This document shows positions 1-6,270 of a stretch of DNA of 11,122 nucleotides, piece by piece; positions within the stretch are counted from its first letter, which is position 1; each line of letters starts with the position of its first letter. The stretch spans positions 1 to 11,122 of the forward strand of contig CAMLLD010000124.1 in the NCBI GenBank assembly GCA_946480785.1. The letters run 5' to 3'. The position numbers and the translations under genes were made by a program. Origin of the DNA: an uncultured Blastocatellia bacterium. Its GTDB lineage: Bacteria; Acidobacteriota; Blastocatellia; Pyrinomonadales; Pyrinomonadaceae. The notes beneath the pieces are model-generated. The model did no database searches. It was not told where the DNA came from and worked only from the letters and a program-made list of their open reading frames with translations.

Positions 1-1132
1 CGATCGTTCTCGTCGTGGTAGTCACTCGCGAAACATCGTTAGTACCCACAGGCAACACGATGATCACCTTCCACGTTTGCGCGGGCACTGCTACGTGGCC
101 GTTCGCAATGAAGAATTGCAAACCCTGTCCACCGGAAATGATGTAAAGCTCATTGCCTTGTGTAACGAGGCTGCGGCTATAACTTTCCAGGTTGGCCCAC
201 ACGCCCTGATTGTTAGCCGGAAGCTGCGGAATCATGTTCGTCATCAGGAACGTCGCCGAGTTCGCCGTGACAGTGATCGTGCGATCCGCTGACGGACACA
301 TGTGGCCGCGATCGAACCCTGAACCCGAAAAATCTGTCGCTTGCACCTGGTACCAACCAACCGGCAGGGTCGTGTCAGCGCGAAAGTCATCCTGCCGCGG
401 CGTGCTTCCCAACCACGAGCTGTCGAGATGCCAGCTCACCCAGTTTGGCCCACCGTTATCACGACTGTAAGACATCGAGTACTGCGGCTTCTCCATCAGG
501 TAATTGTTCGGCTGCGCCACGTCGGTAACCGCGTTACTCGGGTTTCCCATCGTGAGATGTTCGTCCGTAGTTGGTGTCGGCGTGGGGGTCGGACTAGAGA
601 AATCACCAATCTGAACATTGTCGATGTTGATGCGATTCGCGCCGCCGGAAACTTTCCTGATCTCAAAGCGAATCGCGCTGCCGTTGTTGACGGTAAAGGT
701 CGCGGTCTGCAGCGTCGTCGAACTGGTCGTTACAGTCGAACCAACTTGCGTCCACGTGCTGCCGTTGTTTAGCGACGACCACAACTGCCACGTACTCGAA
801 CCGTCAGTGCCGAAGACTGCATGTTGAATAGAAACAGTTCCCGCCCCCGTCTTATTGAAGTTCATGTGCACGAGACCGGTATTGCGAATGCGCGCGGACC
901 ACGATCCGGTCTTTCTGTCAGTCGAGAGATTGCCGGTGAGGGCATCGTCCATGAACCACGATCCGGTGCCCAGCGTGACGTTACCCGCGGCGTAAGCAGT
1001 CTTGCCGCCGGCTTCGAAACCTTCGCTGAGCGGCGTCATGGTTGCGGTTGTCAGAGAAATGCTCAGGACTACAAATCCAGCAAAGAATGCGATCAGCATT
1101 TTAGGAACAAGTCCGACCTTCGCTTTTTTCAT
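1..1132 (-). CDS. Secreted DNA/RNA non-specific endonuclease with N-terminal accessory domain (3' end outside window)
   Basis: Reading the minus strand from ATG at 1132 gives an open frame of 377 codons that runs off the window start without a stop. Residues 1-33 are a signal peptide (basic start, then a hydrophobic core). Residues about 35-178 form a Gly/Ser/Thr-rich, probably beta-sandwich domain resembling carbohydrate-binding or anchor domains. A PTPTPTPTT linker lies at 181-189. The nuclease domain follows, with DRGHM at 274-278 and NQGVWANLE at 308-316. These match the Serratia-nuclease family: H277 is the general base, N308 the Mg2+ ligand, E316 the conserved Glu, and R320 corresponds to the conserved downstream Arg. 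The enzyme should hydrolyse single- and double-stranded DNA and RNA outside the cytoplasm, for nutrient scavenging, biofilm DNA turnover or competition. GGGAG, six bases upstream of the ATG, supports the start. The family assignment is firm; the N-terminal domain's role is inferred. Confidence 0.93.
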   Translation of the reverse strand, partial: MKKAKVGLVPKMLIAFFAGFVVLSISLTTATMTPLSEGFEAGGKTAYAAGNVTLGTGSWFMDDALTGNLSTDRKTGSWSARIRNTGLVHMNFNKTGAGTVSIQHAVFGTDGSSTWQLWSSLNNGSTWTQVGSTVTTSSTTLQTATFTVNNGSAIRFEIRKVSGGANRINIDNVQIGDFSSPTPTPTPTTDEHLTMGNPSNAVTDVAQPNNYLMEKPQYSMSYSRDNGGPNWVSWHLDSSWLGSTPRQDDFRADTTLPVGWYQVQATDFSGSGFDRGHMCPSADRTITVTANSATFLMTNMIPQLPANNQGVWANLESYSRSLVTQGNELYIISGGQGLQFFIANGHVAVPAQTWKVIIVLPVGTNDVSRVTTTTRTI

Positions 1133-1159
1133 TCCTTTCTCCCTTTCCTCTGTGTAGCT

Positions 1160-1300
1160 GGACCAGCAGTCACACACTTCGAGGCACATGCCGGCTGGTG
1201 ACAGCGGTTGACAACGGAGTAAGCAGATCAATTCGAACTGCCTACGTTTCTTTTTCTGGACCGGGAGTCCCCTGCGGCTGTATGCCGATGGGGTGAGAGG
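1160..1300 (-). promoter_or_regulatory. Candidate structured 5' leader of the endonuclease gene
   Basis: Between the endonuclease start and about 1300 there is a run of inverted repeats that would fold in the minus-strand RNA. CCCC (1269-1272) pairs with GGGG (1290-1293), enclosing a perfect CGGC/GCCG stem (1275-1278 with 1284-1287) and a 5-nt loop. GTAAGCAG (1219-1226) pairs with CTGCCTAC (1238-1245) over eight pairs including one G-U, around an 11-nt loop. ACCAGC (1162-1167) pairs with GCTGGT (1194-1199), enclosing GGC/GCC at 1183-1192. The structures are visible, but a regulatory role is inference. I do not recognise a known riboswitch class; a protein operator or simple mRNA-stabilising structure is possible. 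Confidence 0.35.
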
Positions 1301-1417
1301 ATGAGGAAGTTAACAATCGCGTTACGCTCTACTCAACGGGAAATAAAAGCGACGCGATTGATTTGGTTCAGCCTTGTTGGGAGTGCACTAGCACTCAGGC
1401 CGATCGTAGCAGGACGG

Positions 1418-1446
1418 TTTATATCTTATATCCGAGGAGTTGAAAA
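1418..1446 (-). promoter_or_regulatory. Possible sigma70-like promoter for the endonuclease gene
   Basis: On the minus strand TTTTCA (1446-1441) is followed after 17 bases by TATAAA (1423-1418). Use of this site would give a leader of about 280 nt that includes the structured region nearer the gene. The -35 box is weak. It overlaps a 7-bp inverted repeat, AAAACAA-gat-TTGTTTT (1443-1459), that could be an operator. This is a pattern match only. Confidence 0.2.
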
Positions 1447-1511
1447 CAAGATTTGTTTTAACGAGTGATGAAGTAGTGTTGTGTGACTTGAAACAATTAC
1501 CTGCCGCGATT

Positions 1512-1643
1512 TGAACCAAATTAGTTGCCGTAAGTTCAAATAAAACCGAGAGATTTCGCATCCCCACTTATCTGCGAGTTAATGTTTTTGGCAACCTTAA
1601 ATTGCCGAAAGTGCAAATTGGAAGCTAAGCCTTGCCGAAAGTT
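1512..1643. repeat. Left cluster of degenerate 24-bp repeats (three copies)
   Basis: Three imperfect copies of a unit resembling GGAACCATTAAATTGCCGAAAGTT lie at 1512-1536, 1591-1613 and 1620-1643. The best-kept part is TTGCCGWAAGTKC. Two further copies lie about 1.7 kb away at 3367-3414, on the other side of the AT-rich segment. The stretch 1447-1735 holds no convincing gene; the only plus-strand frame across it gets its repeated Cys-Arg-Lys residues from these copies. Their origin is unknown: possibly a decayed tandem array or mobile-element ends. Confidence 0.5.
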
Positions 1644-1735
1644 CTGTGCCCACTGCGACCCCACAGCTCACCAACAGCGTCCTTCCGCGATTCGACATAG
1701 TTGGTACTCGCGAACAAGTTTCATGAAGATGCTTC

Positions 1736-2281
1736 TCACAGTTTTCTTGCGAAAACAAAAATATTACGCTGTGAGTCAGCTTCGATGACTGAACCGATCT
1801 CTTCCAACATCTCCGCGAGCATGTTTTCCTTCAAGGTTTTCGCGGAACTCTGTTGCCGAACAACTTCCCTCTTTAACAGGTCAGCATCTTTGCGAGACAA
1901 TACAATTACCTCATGCGTTGCGTCAGCTTCACTATTCGCAATATAAAACTTCAACTCGCCAACTAACTTGATCTCCGTGAGCTCATTGGTTTCGAGTGGG
2001 CTGGCATATTCGTTATCCCGATCTGCTTCGTTATCTACGATTGGAACACCGCTGGCTAGGAAGCAGTCACTACCAATCTGCCTCTTTCTGTAGAGATTAG
2101 AGAAAATCCCAAGTATCTTGTCACGGGGCTCCCAACTCCAAATCTCATCCTCATATCCAACTCCGTCTGCCCAGCACCGAAGAGGTTTTTCCCTATCGTC
2201 CAGTGCCGCGTATTCGAATAGTTGCTTAAATCGCCCTTCCTCTTCTTGCTGCTCCATATAGTATTCCGCATCGTCACCCAT
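1736..2281 (-). CDS. Hypothetical 181-aa acidic soluble protein
   Basis: I do not recognise this protein. The frame could start at ATG 2326 (196 aa), but ATG 2281 is preferred because AAGGAG (2288-2293) sits six bases upstream, while the 2326 start has only a weak site. The product begins MGDDAEYYMEQQ, is rich in Glu and Asp, and has no signal peptide or membrane segment, so it is probably cytoplasmic. The middle carries Trp-rich WADGVGYEDEIWSWEP. The last 55 residues look helical and charged (KDADLLKREVV, then KENMLAEMLEEI) and may form a coiled coil. Two cysteines are present. It lies 267 bp downstream of the 43-aa membrane peptide gene in the same direction and could share its promoter. 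Base composition is more AT-rich than the flanking genes, suggesting accessory origin. That it is a gene is fairly likely; no function can be assigned. Confidence 0.62.
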   Translation of the reverse strand: MGDDAEYYMEQQEEEGRFKQLFEYAALDDREKPLRCWADGVGYEDEIWSWEPRDKILGIFSNLYRKRQIGSDCFLASGVPIVDNEADRDNEYASPLETNELTEIKLVGELKFYIANSEADATHEVIVLSRKDADLLKREVVRQQSSAKTLKENMLAEMLEEIGSVIEADSQRNIFVFARKL

Positions 2282-2548
2282 TTCGATCTCCTTCGAAGTG
2301 TCCCGGGGCTTATTCATCCCGAACATTACCTAGTCCATGCACTTAACTCTTGACGTCGACAACGGCGCATGCTTCTAACTTTTTCGCCAGTACCGATCGG
2401 TCAAATCGACTATGTTCTCACGATCTTCTGAATGGCCTTTGCTGTTGGTTCCACTGTTGTGTAAAAACCTCCGCGATTACAGCGACGAGTTACTGGAAAT
2501 TTCCGCGTGTGACTCCACCCAATTTCTGCCAGCCTAAAGTAGGGGAAA

Positions 2549-2680
2549 TTACTTCTTGAGCCTTTTTGTCAATGGTTTCTTCTCATCCTTATCCTTCTCG
2601 AATCTGACGTATATCTCTTTGGCAGTGCCAAATTTGTAAGCGAAGAGAATAACAATAGCTATCATCAAAACCTCTAACAT
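2549..2680 (-). CDS. Small single-pass membrane peptide (43 aa)
   Basis: Translation from ATG 2680 gives a hydrophobic N-terminus MLEVLMIAIVILFAYKF, one membrane span at residues 2-17, followed by a very basic/acidic tail with DKDEKK and ending TKRLKK. A longer frame from a TTG at 2731 exists, but AGGAG (2689-2693) lies eight bases before the internal ATG and decides the start. A strong promoter-like sequence is found 113 bases upstream. The expected topology is N-out with a charged cytoplasmic tail. It precedes the 181-aa gene on the same strand. Possible roles include a regulatory membrane peptide or a type I toxin-like peptide; neither is supported by recognisable sequence similarity. Confidence 0.55.
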   Translation of the reverse strand: MLEVLMIAIVILFAYKFGTAKEIYVRFEKDKDEKKPLTKRLKK

Positions 2681-2792
2681 TCCATTTACTCCTAGTTTCT
2701 GCACACGAATGCAAACTCGTGCAAGAAACAAAACACAATCACTGTGAAAGGAGATAATTCGAAGCTATGGCTAGCAACCAAAAGGTGAAATG

Positions 2793-2820
2793 ATTATGAC
2801 CCAAAAGATAAGCGTGTCAA
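2793..2820 (-). promoter_or_regulatory. Sigma70-like promoter for the 43-aa peptide gene
   Basis: Minus strand: a perfect -35 TTGACA (2820-2815), a 16-base spacer, and -10 CATAAT (2798-2793). The predicted transcription start near 2786 leaves a leader of about 105 nt before ATG 2680. It is among the best promoter matches in the window and could also serve the 181-aa gene downstream. Confidence 0.55.
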
Positions 2821-3029
2821 GAAGTTTTTCCTTAGAGCCGCGCCTTAGCAATTTCTCCTGACAGAATTAATCATTCCCAACAGAAAGGTCCTGCAACCAT
2901 AGAATAGCTCTACGACTTTAAGTAAGGTGGACTCATAATTACTACGTGAACGACAAACATAACCTCTTCAATTTATTTTTAAACACACTTCTCGCTTAAT
3001 ACGCTCATTGGTGAAAACGCTAGCAATTA

Positions 3030-3151
3030 TTACTTATTCAATTTGCGCTTGATTACTTCAATCAACAGAACAATCGCGCCAACAGCAAGTAAGATTTCAA
3101 CTACAGTTAGCTCAATCTGATGAATTAAGTATGCACATAATCAAAAGACAT
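3030..3151 (-). pseudogene. Broken or unusually started small membrane peptide
   Basis: ATG at 3151, preceded five bases upstream by GGGGGTGG, opens a frame that stops after eight codons (MSFDYVHT). One base out of phase, the downstream frame ending at 3030 reads IELTVVEILLAVGAIVLLIE and then VIKRKLNK: one membrane span with a basic tail, the same layout as the 43-aa peptide nearby. The second frame has no ATG, GTG or TTG of its own, only an ATT at 3116. Either a one-base indel broke a 40-aa peptide, translation shifts frame near ACTTAA, or the frame is chance. Confidence 0.3.
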
Positions 3152-3172
3152 CTAATCCACCCCCAATAGAAA

Positions 3173-3202
3173 ACACTTCCCACACATAGCTTGGTGAAGT
3201 GT
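3173..3202 (-). terminator. Hairpin with short T-run, minus strand
   Basis: ACACTTC (3173-3179) and GAAGTGT (3196-3202) form a perfect 7-bp stem, extended by three more pairs (CCA/TGG) past a single-base bulge, with a 9-nt loop. On the minus strand the stem is followed by TTTTCTATT, so it resembles an intrinsic terminator or attenuator. It lies about 75-105 nt downstream of the promoter at 3284-3292 and upstream of the broken membrane peptide, so the pair could define a short RNA. Confidence 0.35.
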
Positions 3203-3283
3203 GAATTCCAACTTCAATTTGATTGTTATGAATTTATTATTCAGTGAGCGATTGAATTGACAAAACTAAGTTGCGCGAGACGT

Positions 3284-3292
3284 ATTATAGCA
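3284..3292 (-). promoter_or_regulatory. Extended -10 promoter, minus strand
   Basis: The minus strand carries TGCTATAAT (3292-3284), a perfect extended -10 element; there is no good -35 at 16-18 bases upstream, which such promoters tolerate. Transcription would start near 3277 and run leftward through the hairpin at 3173-3202 toward the small membrane frame. On the plus strand the same area has TTGACA at 3257-3262, but the nearest TATTAT is 20 bases away, too far for a standard promoter. Confidence 0.45.
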
Positions 3293-3600
3293 CAAGGTGG
3301 ACCACGTCAGCCTGACCTCGACTTTGAGGATCGTGGATAGTTTCGAATTGTACTCCTCCAAAAACTGGAACCATTAAATTGCCGGGCGTTGGAACCATTG
3401 AGTTGCCGGAGCGGCATATTATTGGCAAGTTACAATCCAATCTTGACCTTCTCGCTTACCAGCCACTTCAGGAACTACCATCCGGCAATGGACGCAAACT
3501 CCCATGGTGCGCTTGTGAGGCGCTGCGATGCGGCGACGCTGACATGGCGCGAGCGTACTTCTGCCATTGTTAACGACCTTCATGTAGCGCGAAATTTGGA
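3293..3600. other. Gene-less stretch apart from repeats
   Basis: Apart from the tandem 24-bp repeats at 3367-3414 I see no supported feature here. Two overlapping plus-strand frames (3379-3573 and 3389-3688) start inside the repeats, lack ribosome-binding sites, and resemble no family I know. The second runs through the promoter proposed for the propeller gene. The sequence may be the decayed remains of a gene. Confidence 0.4.
3367..3414. repeat. Right cluster: two tandem 24-bp repeats
   Basis: Two directly adjacent units, 3367-3390 and 3391-3414, both begin GGAACCATT and contain TTGCCGG, differing mainly in the last bases. They match the three degenerate units at 1512-1643, so related repeats bracket the AT-rich segment that holds the two unrecognised genes. 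Confidence 0.55.
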
Positions 3601-3629
3601 TTGCCCCGCGCTGGTTAAACGACTAATAT
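3601..3629 (+). promoter_or_regulatory. Sigma70-like promoter for the SBBP propeller gene
   Basis: TTGCCC (3601-3606), a 17-base spacer, and TAATAT (3624-3629). Transcription would start near 3636, leaving a leader of about 65 nt before the GTG at 3701. The orientation, spacing and distance all fit, but the evidence is the pattern alone. Confidence 0.4.
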
Positions 3630-3700
3630 TACGCACCATCTCCTCCACAGCTTTCGGTTTAGAACATATACCCCTCCCGGGTAGTTAGGAGAATTTCACA

Positions 3701-6136
3701 GTGAAGAGAACCTATTCAATTGCGCTCCTACTGGCTCTATTCTGCGGTATGACAGGGCTGTCCAGCATAACCTCGGCCCAGATTTATCCTTTGTCAGCCG
3801 CCGGATACAAAGCTCCCACTCGCCGCCATGACGCGGCGAAAATCAAAGAGTCGTACGGTAAGATTCCGTTGAGCTTCGCCGCCAATCTCGGCCAGGCGGA
3901 CAAAAACGTAAAGTTCGTCTCCCGCGGCAGCGGCTACAGCCTCGCGCTTGCCCCGACGACATTCACTCTCGCCGTTGCGGACCAGCGTAACAAGAGTAAC
4001 GAAGCATCCGTTTCGCTAGTACAGGCGACTCTGCTCGGCGGCAATGCCGCGGCAAGAGTGACCGGCTTTGAAAAGCTGCTCACTACGACAAACTATTTCA
4101 TCGGCCGCGATCCGCGACAGTGGAAAACCAACGTCCCGAATTACGCGAAGGTAAAATATTCGAGCGTATATCCCGGGGTCGATCTTGTTTTTTACGGAAA
4201 CCAGAACCACCTCGAATACGATTTCACCGTTTCACCTGGCGCTAATCCCGACGTCATCGCACTCGGGTTTGCAGGCATCACCAACTTGCGCGTCGACGAG
4301 AAAGGCGATCTGATACTGCGCACGAACACGGGCGAGATTCGCCAGACGCGGCCTGTGGTCTATCAGCAGATTGACGGGACCAGACAAATCATTCCGGCCA
4401 GCTACGTCGTCAAAGACAAGAATCAAATCGCGTTTCAGATCGCGGATTACGATCACAGCAAACCGCTCGTCATCGATCCCACGCTTGCTTTCTCCACGTA
4501 TCTCGGAGGCAACGGCAACGATCGAGTTAACGGCATTGCCGTCGACGCAGCAGGCAACATTTACCTGACGGGCGACACATCTTCGACGAACTTCCCCGTC
4601 ACACCGGGCGCGTTCGATACAACAAAAACCAGCGTCGACACTGACGGTTTTGTGGCAAAGATGAACGCGGCCGGCACGGCCCTCATTTACTCCACGTATT
4701 TTGGAGGTGGCGGCAATATGGACTCAGCGCGCGACATTGCTGTCGACGCAGCGGGCAACGCCTACATTGCCGGGGCGAGCGATTCGAGTGACCTGCCGAC
4801 CACGCCCGGCGCGTTCAGAAGCACGCCAGTCGGCTCCGACGAATCCGATGGCTTTGCCATGAAGCTCAATCCAACGGGCACGGCGCTCGTCTACTCAACG
4901 TTTCTCGGCCCCATCATCGCCGGCGCTATCGCCGTTGACTCGGCCGGAAACGCTTTTATCACGGGCCAGGCCAACGCCGATTATCCGACCACACCGGGCG
5001 CGTTTCAGCCGACGTCTGCAGGCAGCAGCGAAGCGTTTGTGACGAAGCTGAACGCGACGGGCACTGCACTCATCTACTCGACCTTCCTCGGTGGCAGCGG
5101 TTTCGACTCCGCCTCGGACATAGCGATCGACGCAGCGGGCAACGCCTACGTTACGGGTACGGCGCAAGCTGGTTTCCCCGTCACGCCCGGCGCGTTTCAA
5201 ACTACTTTCGGCGGCGTCAACGATGCCTTTGTAACGAAGCTTAACGCGACCGGTACGGCGCTCATTTACTCCACCTTCGTCGGTGGCAGTGGCACTGAGG
5301 GCGCCAACGGTCTCACGATCAATGAGGCCGGCAATGCATACATCACAGGGTTTACTGGCTCCTCGAACTTCCCGACCACGCCAGGCGCTTTTCAGACTTC
5401 GAAAGCCGCCGGTCAGGATGTGTTCGTAACGGAAGTGAACACGTCGGGCAGCGCCCTTGTTTATTCGACCTATCTGGGCGGAGACGGCGATGAGTTCTCG
5501 GTGAGGATCGCGCTTGACGCGGCAGGCAATGCAACTCTAACCGGACTGACTGGTTCAACAAATTTCCCAGTCACCCCGGACGCGATTCAGAGTGCTTACG
5601 CCGGCAACAACGACGCTTTCATCACGCGGCTCAACGCAGCCGGGACGGGGCTGGTGTTCTCAACGTATCTCGGAGGCAGCAGTGCTGAAGGCGGGTTCGC
5701 GATAACGGTCGACGCGGCGGGAAATATCATCGCCGGGGGTCAAACCTCATCGACTGATTTTCCGACTACTCCGAGCTCATTCCAGCCTGCGTACAGTGGT
5801 GGTTTCTCGGACGCGTGGGTCGCGAAGATCGTGTTTACGGGCTTCGACGTCTGCTTCAAAGATGACGGCAACGGAGACTCATTCCAGTTCGATTCGTCTA
5901 CCGGTGATTACCGGTTTACGCACGGCGACCTGACCGTGACCGGCACAGGCACGCTTAGCCAACGAGGCTGTTTGCTCGTGCTCGAAGATAATCAATCCGG
6001 CAAGCGAGTTATGGCCCAATTGAACCATTGCAACAACATCGGCCACGCCGTTGTCCAGATTGATTCGGAAAAGAAGAAGACGACTTTTGTCGTTAACGAC
6101 AAGAACACGTCTGACAACAACTGTTCGCCTGATTAA
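3701..6136 (+). CDS. Secreted SBBP-repeat beta-propeller protein
   Basis: The start is GTG 3701, with AGGAG (3687-3691) nine bases upstream. Residues 1-26 are a signal peptide ending TSA|Q. Residues about 50-260 match the conserved domain that usually precedes SBBP repeats (SFAANLGQADKNVKFVSRG, then YPGVDLVFYGNQNHLEYDF). Residues 264-712 hold seven beta-propeller repeats, each with the order YSTYLGG, a DAAGN-x-Y-x-TG strand, FPTTPGAFQ, and DAFVTKLN; the third is shortened and the seventh reads NIIAGG. The C-terminal 99 residues form a separate small domain (DGNGDSFQFDSSTGDY) with four cysteines, C718, C757, C777 and C808, likely two disulfides. Seven repeats suggest a closed seven-blade propeller, probably a surface or periplasmic binding module rather than an enzyme. 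The gene seems monocistronic, with a hairpin downstream. The family is clear; ligand and role are unknown. Confidence 0.93.
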   Translation: MKRTYSIALLLALFCGMTGLSSITSAQIYPLSAAGYKAPTRRHDAAKIKESYGKIPLSFAANLGQADKNVKFVSRGSGYSLALAPTTFTLAVADQRNKSNEASVSLVQATLLGGNAAARVTGFEKLLTTTNYFIGRDPRQWKTNVPNYAKVKYSSVYPGVDLVFYGNQNHLEYDFTVSPGANPDVIALGFAGITNLRVDEKGDLILRTNTGEIRQTRPVVYQQIDGTRQIIPASYVVKDKNQIAFQIADYDHSKPLVIDPTLAFSTYLGGNGNDRVNGIAVDAAGNIYLTGDTSSTNFPVTPGAFDTTKTSVDTDGFVAKMNAAGTALIYSTYFGGGGNMDSARDIAVDAAGNAYIAGASDSSDLPTTPGAFRSTPVGSDESDGFAMKLNPTGTALVYSTFLGPIIAGAIAVDSAGNAFITGQANADYPTTPGAFQPTSAGSSEAFVTKLNATGTALIYSTFLGGSGFDSASDIAIDAAGNAYVTGTAQAGFPVTPGAFQTTFGGVNDAFVTKLNATGTALIYSTFVGGSGTEGANGLTINEAGNAYITGFTGSSNFPTTPGAFQTSKAAGQDVFVTEVNTSGSALVYSTYLGGDGDEFSVRIALDAAGNATLTGLTGSTNFPVTPDAIQSAYAGNNDAFITRLNAAGTGLVFSTYLGGSSAEGGFAITVDAAGNIIAGGQTSSTDFPTTPSSFQPAYSGGFSDAWVAKIVFTGFDVCFKDDGNGDSFQFDSSTGDYRFTHGDLTVTGTGTLSQRGCLLVLEDNQSGKRVMAQLNHCNNIGHAVVQIDSEKKKTTFVVNDKNTSDNNCSPD

Positions 6137-6176
6137 TGCAGTGCAGGAGTAAATCAGGTTGACGGCTACGTTAAGT

Positions 6177-6203
6177 GAGGGCTGGGATTGATTCCCGGCC
6201 CTC
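6177..6203 (+). terminator. Terminator-like hairpin after the propeller gene
   Basis: GAGGGCTGGGA (6177-6187) and TCCCGGCCCTC (6193-6203) form an 11-bp stem with one G-U pair and a 5-nt loop. No T-run follows, so termination may be inefficient or depend on Rho. It starts 40 bases after the propeller stop and argues against extending the next gene upstream to GTG 6175. Confidence 0.5.
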
Positions 6204-6270
6204 GCTCCCGCCAGCCTCCAACGGTAGCCGCAAAAGTTTCACCTGCGCGCGTGTAAAATACAGCTCTCTT

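Noticed and set aside
77..1201. Several plus-strand open frames (77-292, 210-470, 341-772, 618-827, 821-1201)
   Set aside because: All are antisense to the minus-strand endonuclease frame, which has a signal peptide and an intact DRGH/NQGxW catalytic pattern.
1381..1396. CIRCE heat-shock operator
   Set aside because: The arms GAGTGC and GCACTC are in the opposite order and only 4 bases apart; CIRCE has TTAGCACTC-N9-GAGTGCTAA and precedes chaperone genes.
1582..1788. 68-aa Cys-rich plus-strand frame resembling a zinc-ribbon
   Set aside because: The CRK-C pattern comes from repeated TTGCCGAAAGT units; no ribosome-binding site, and its end overlaps the 181-aa gene.
2766..2869. Tiny plus-strand frames MASNQKVK and MIMTQKISV
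   Set aside because: Eight and 23 codons, poor ribosome-binding site spacing, and no recognisable product.
1512..3414. CRISPR array made of the TTGCCG repeats
   Set aside because: Units are degenerate, irregularly spaced (0 to about 55 bases between neighbours, then 1.7 kb), without uniform spacers and without cas genes nearby.
3379..3688. Overlapping plus-strand frames before the propeller gene
   Set aside because: They start inside the 24-bp repeats, have no ribosome-binding site, and one spans the proposed propeller promoter. A decayed gene is possible but not supported.
6175..6270. N-terminal extension of the PhyH protein from GTG 6175
   Set aside because: The first codons overlap the 11-bp terminator-like hairpin, and the encoded stretch is outside the family's conserved domain.
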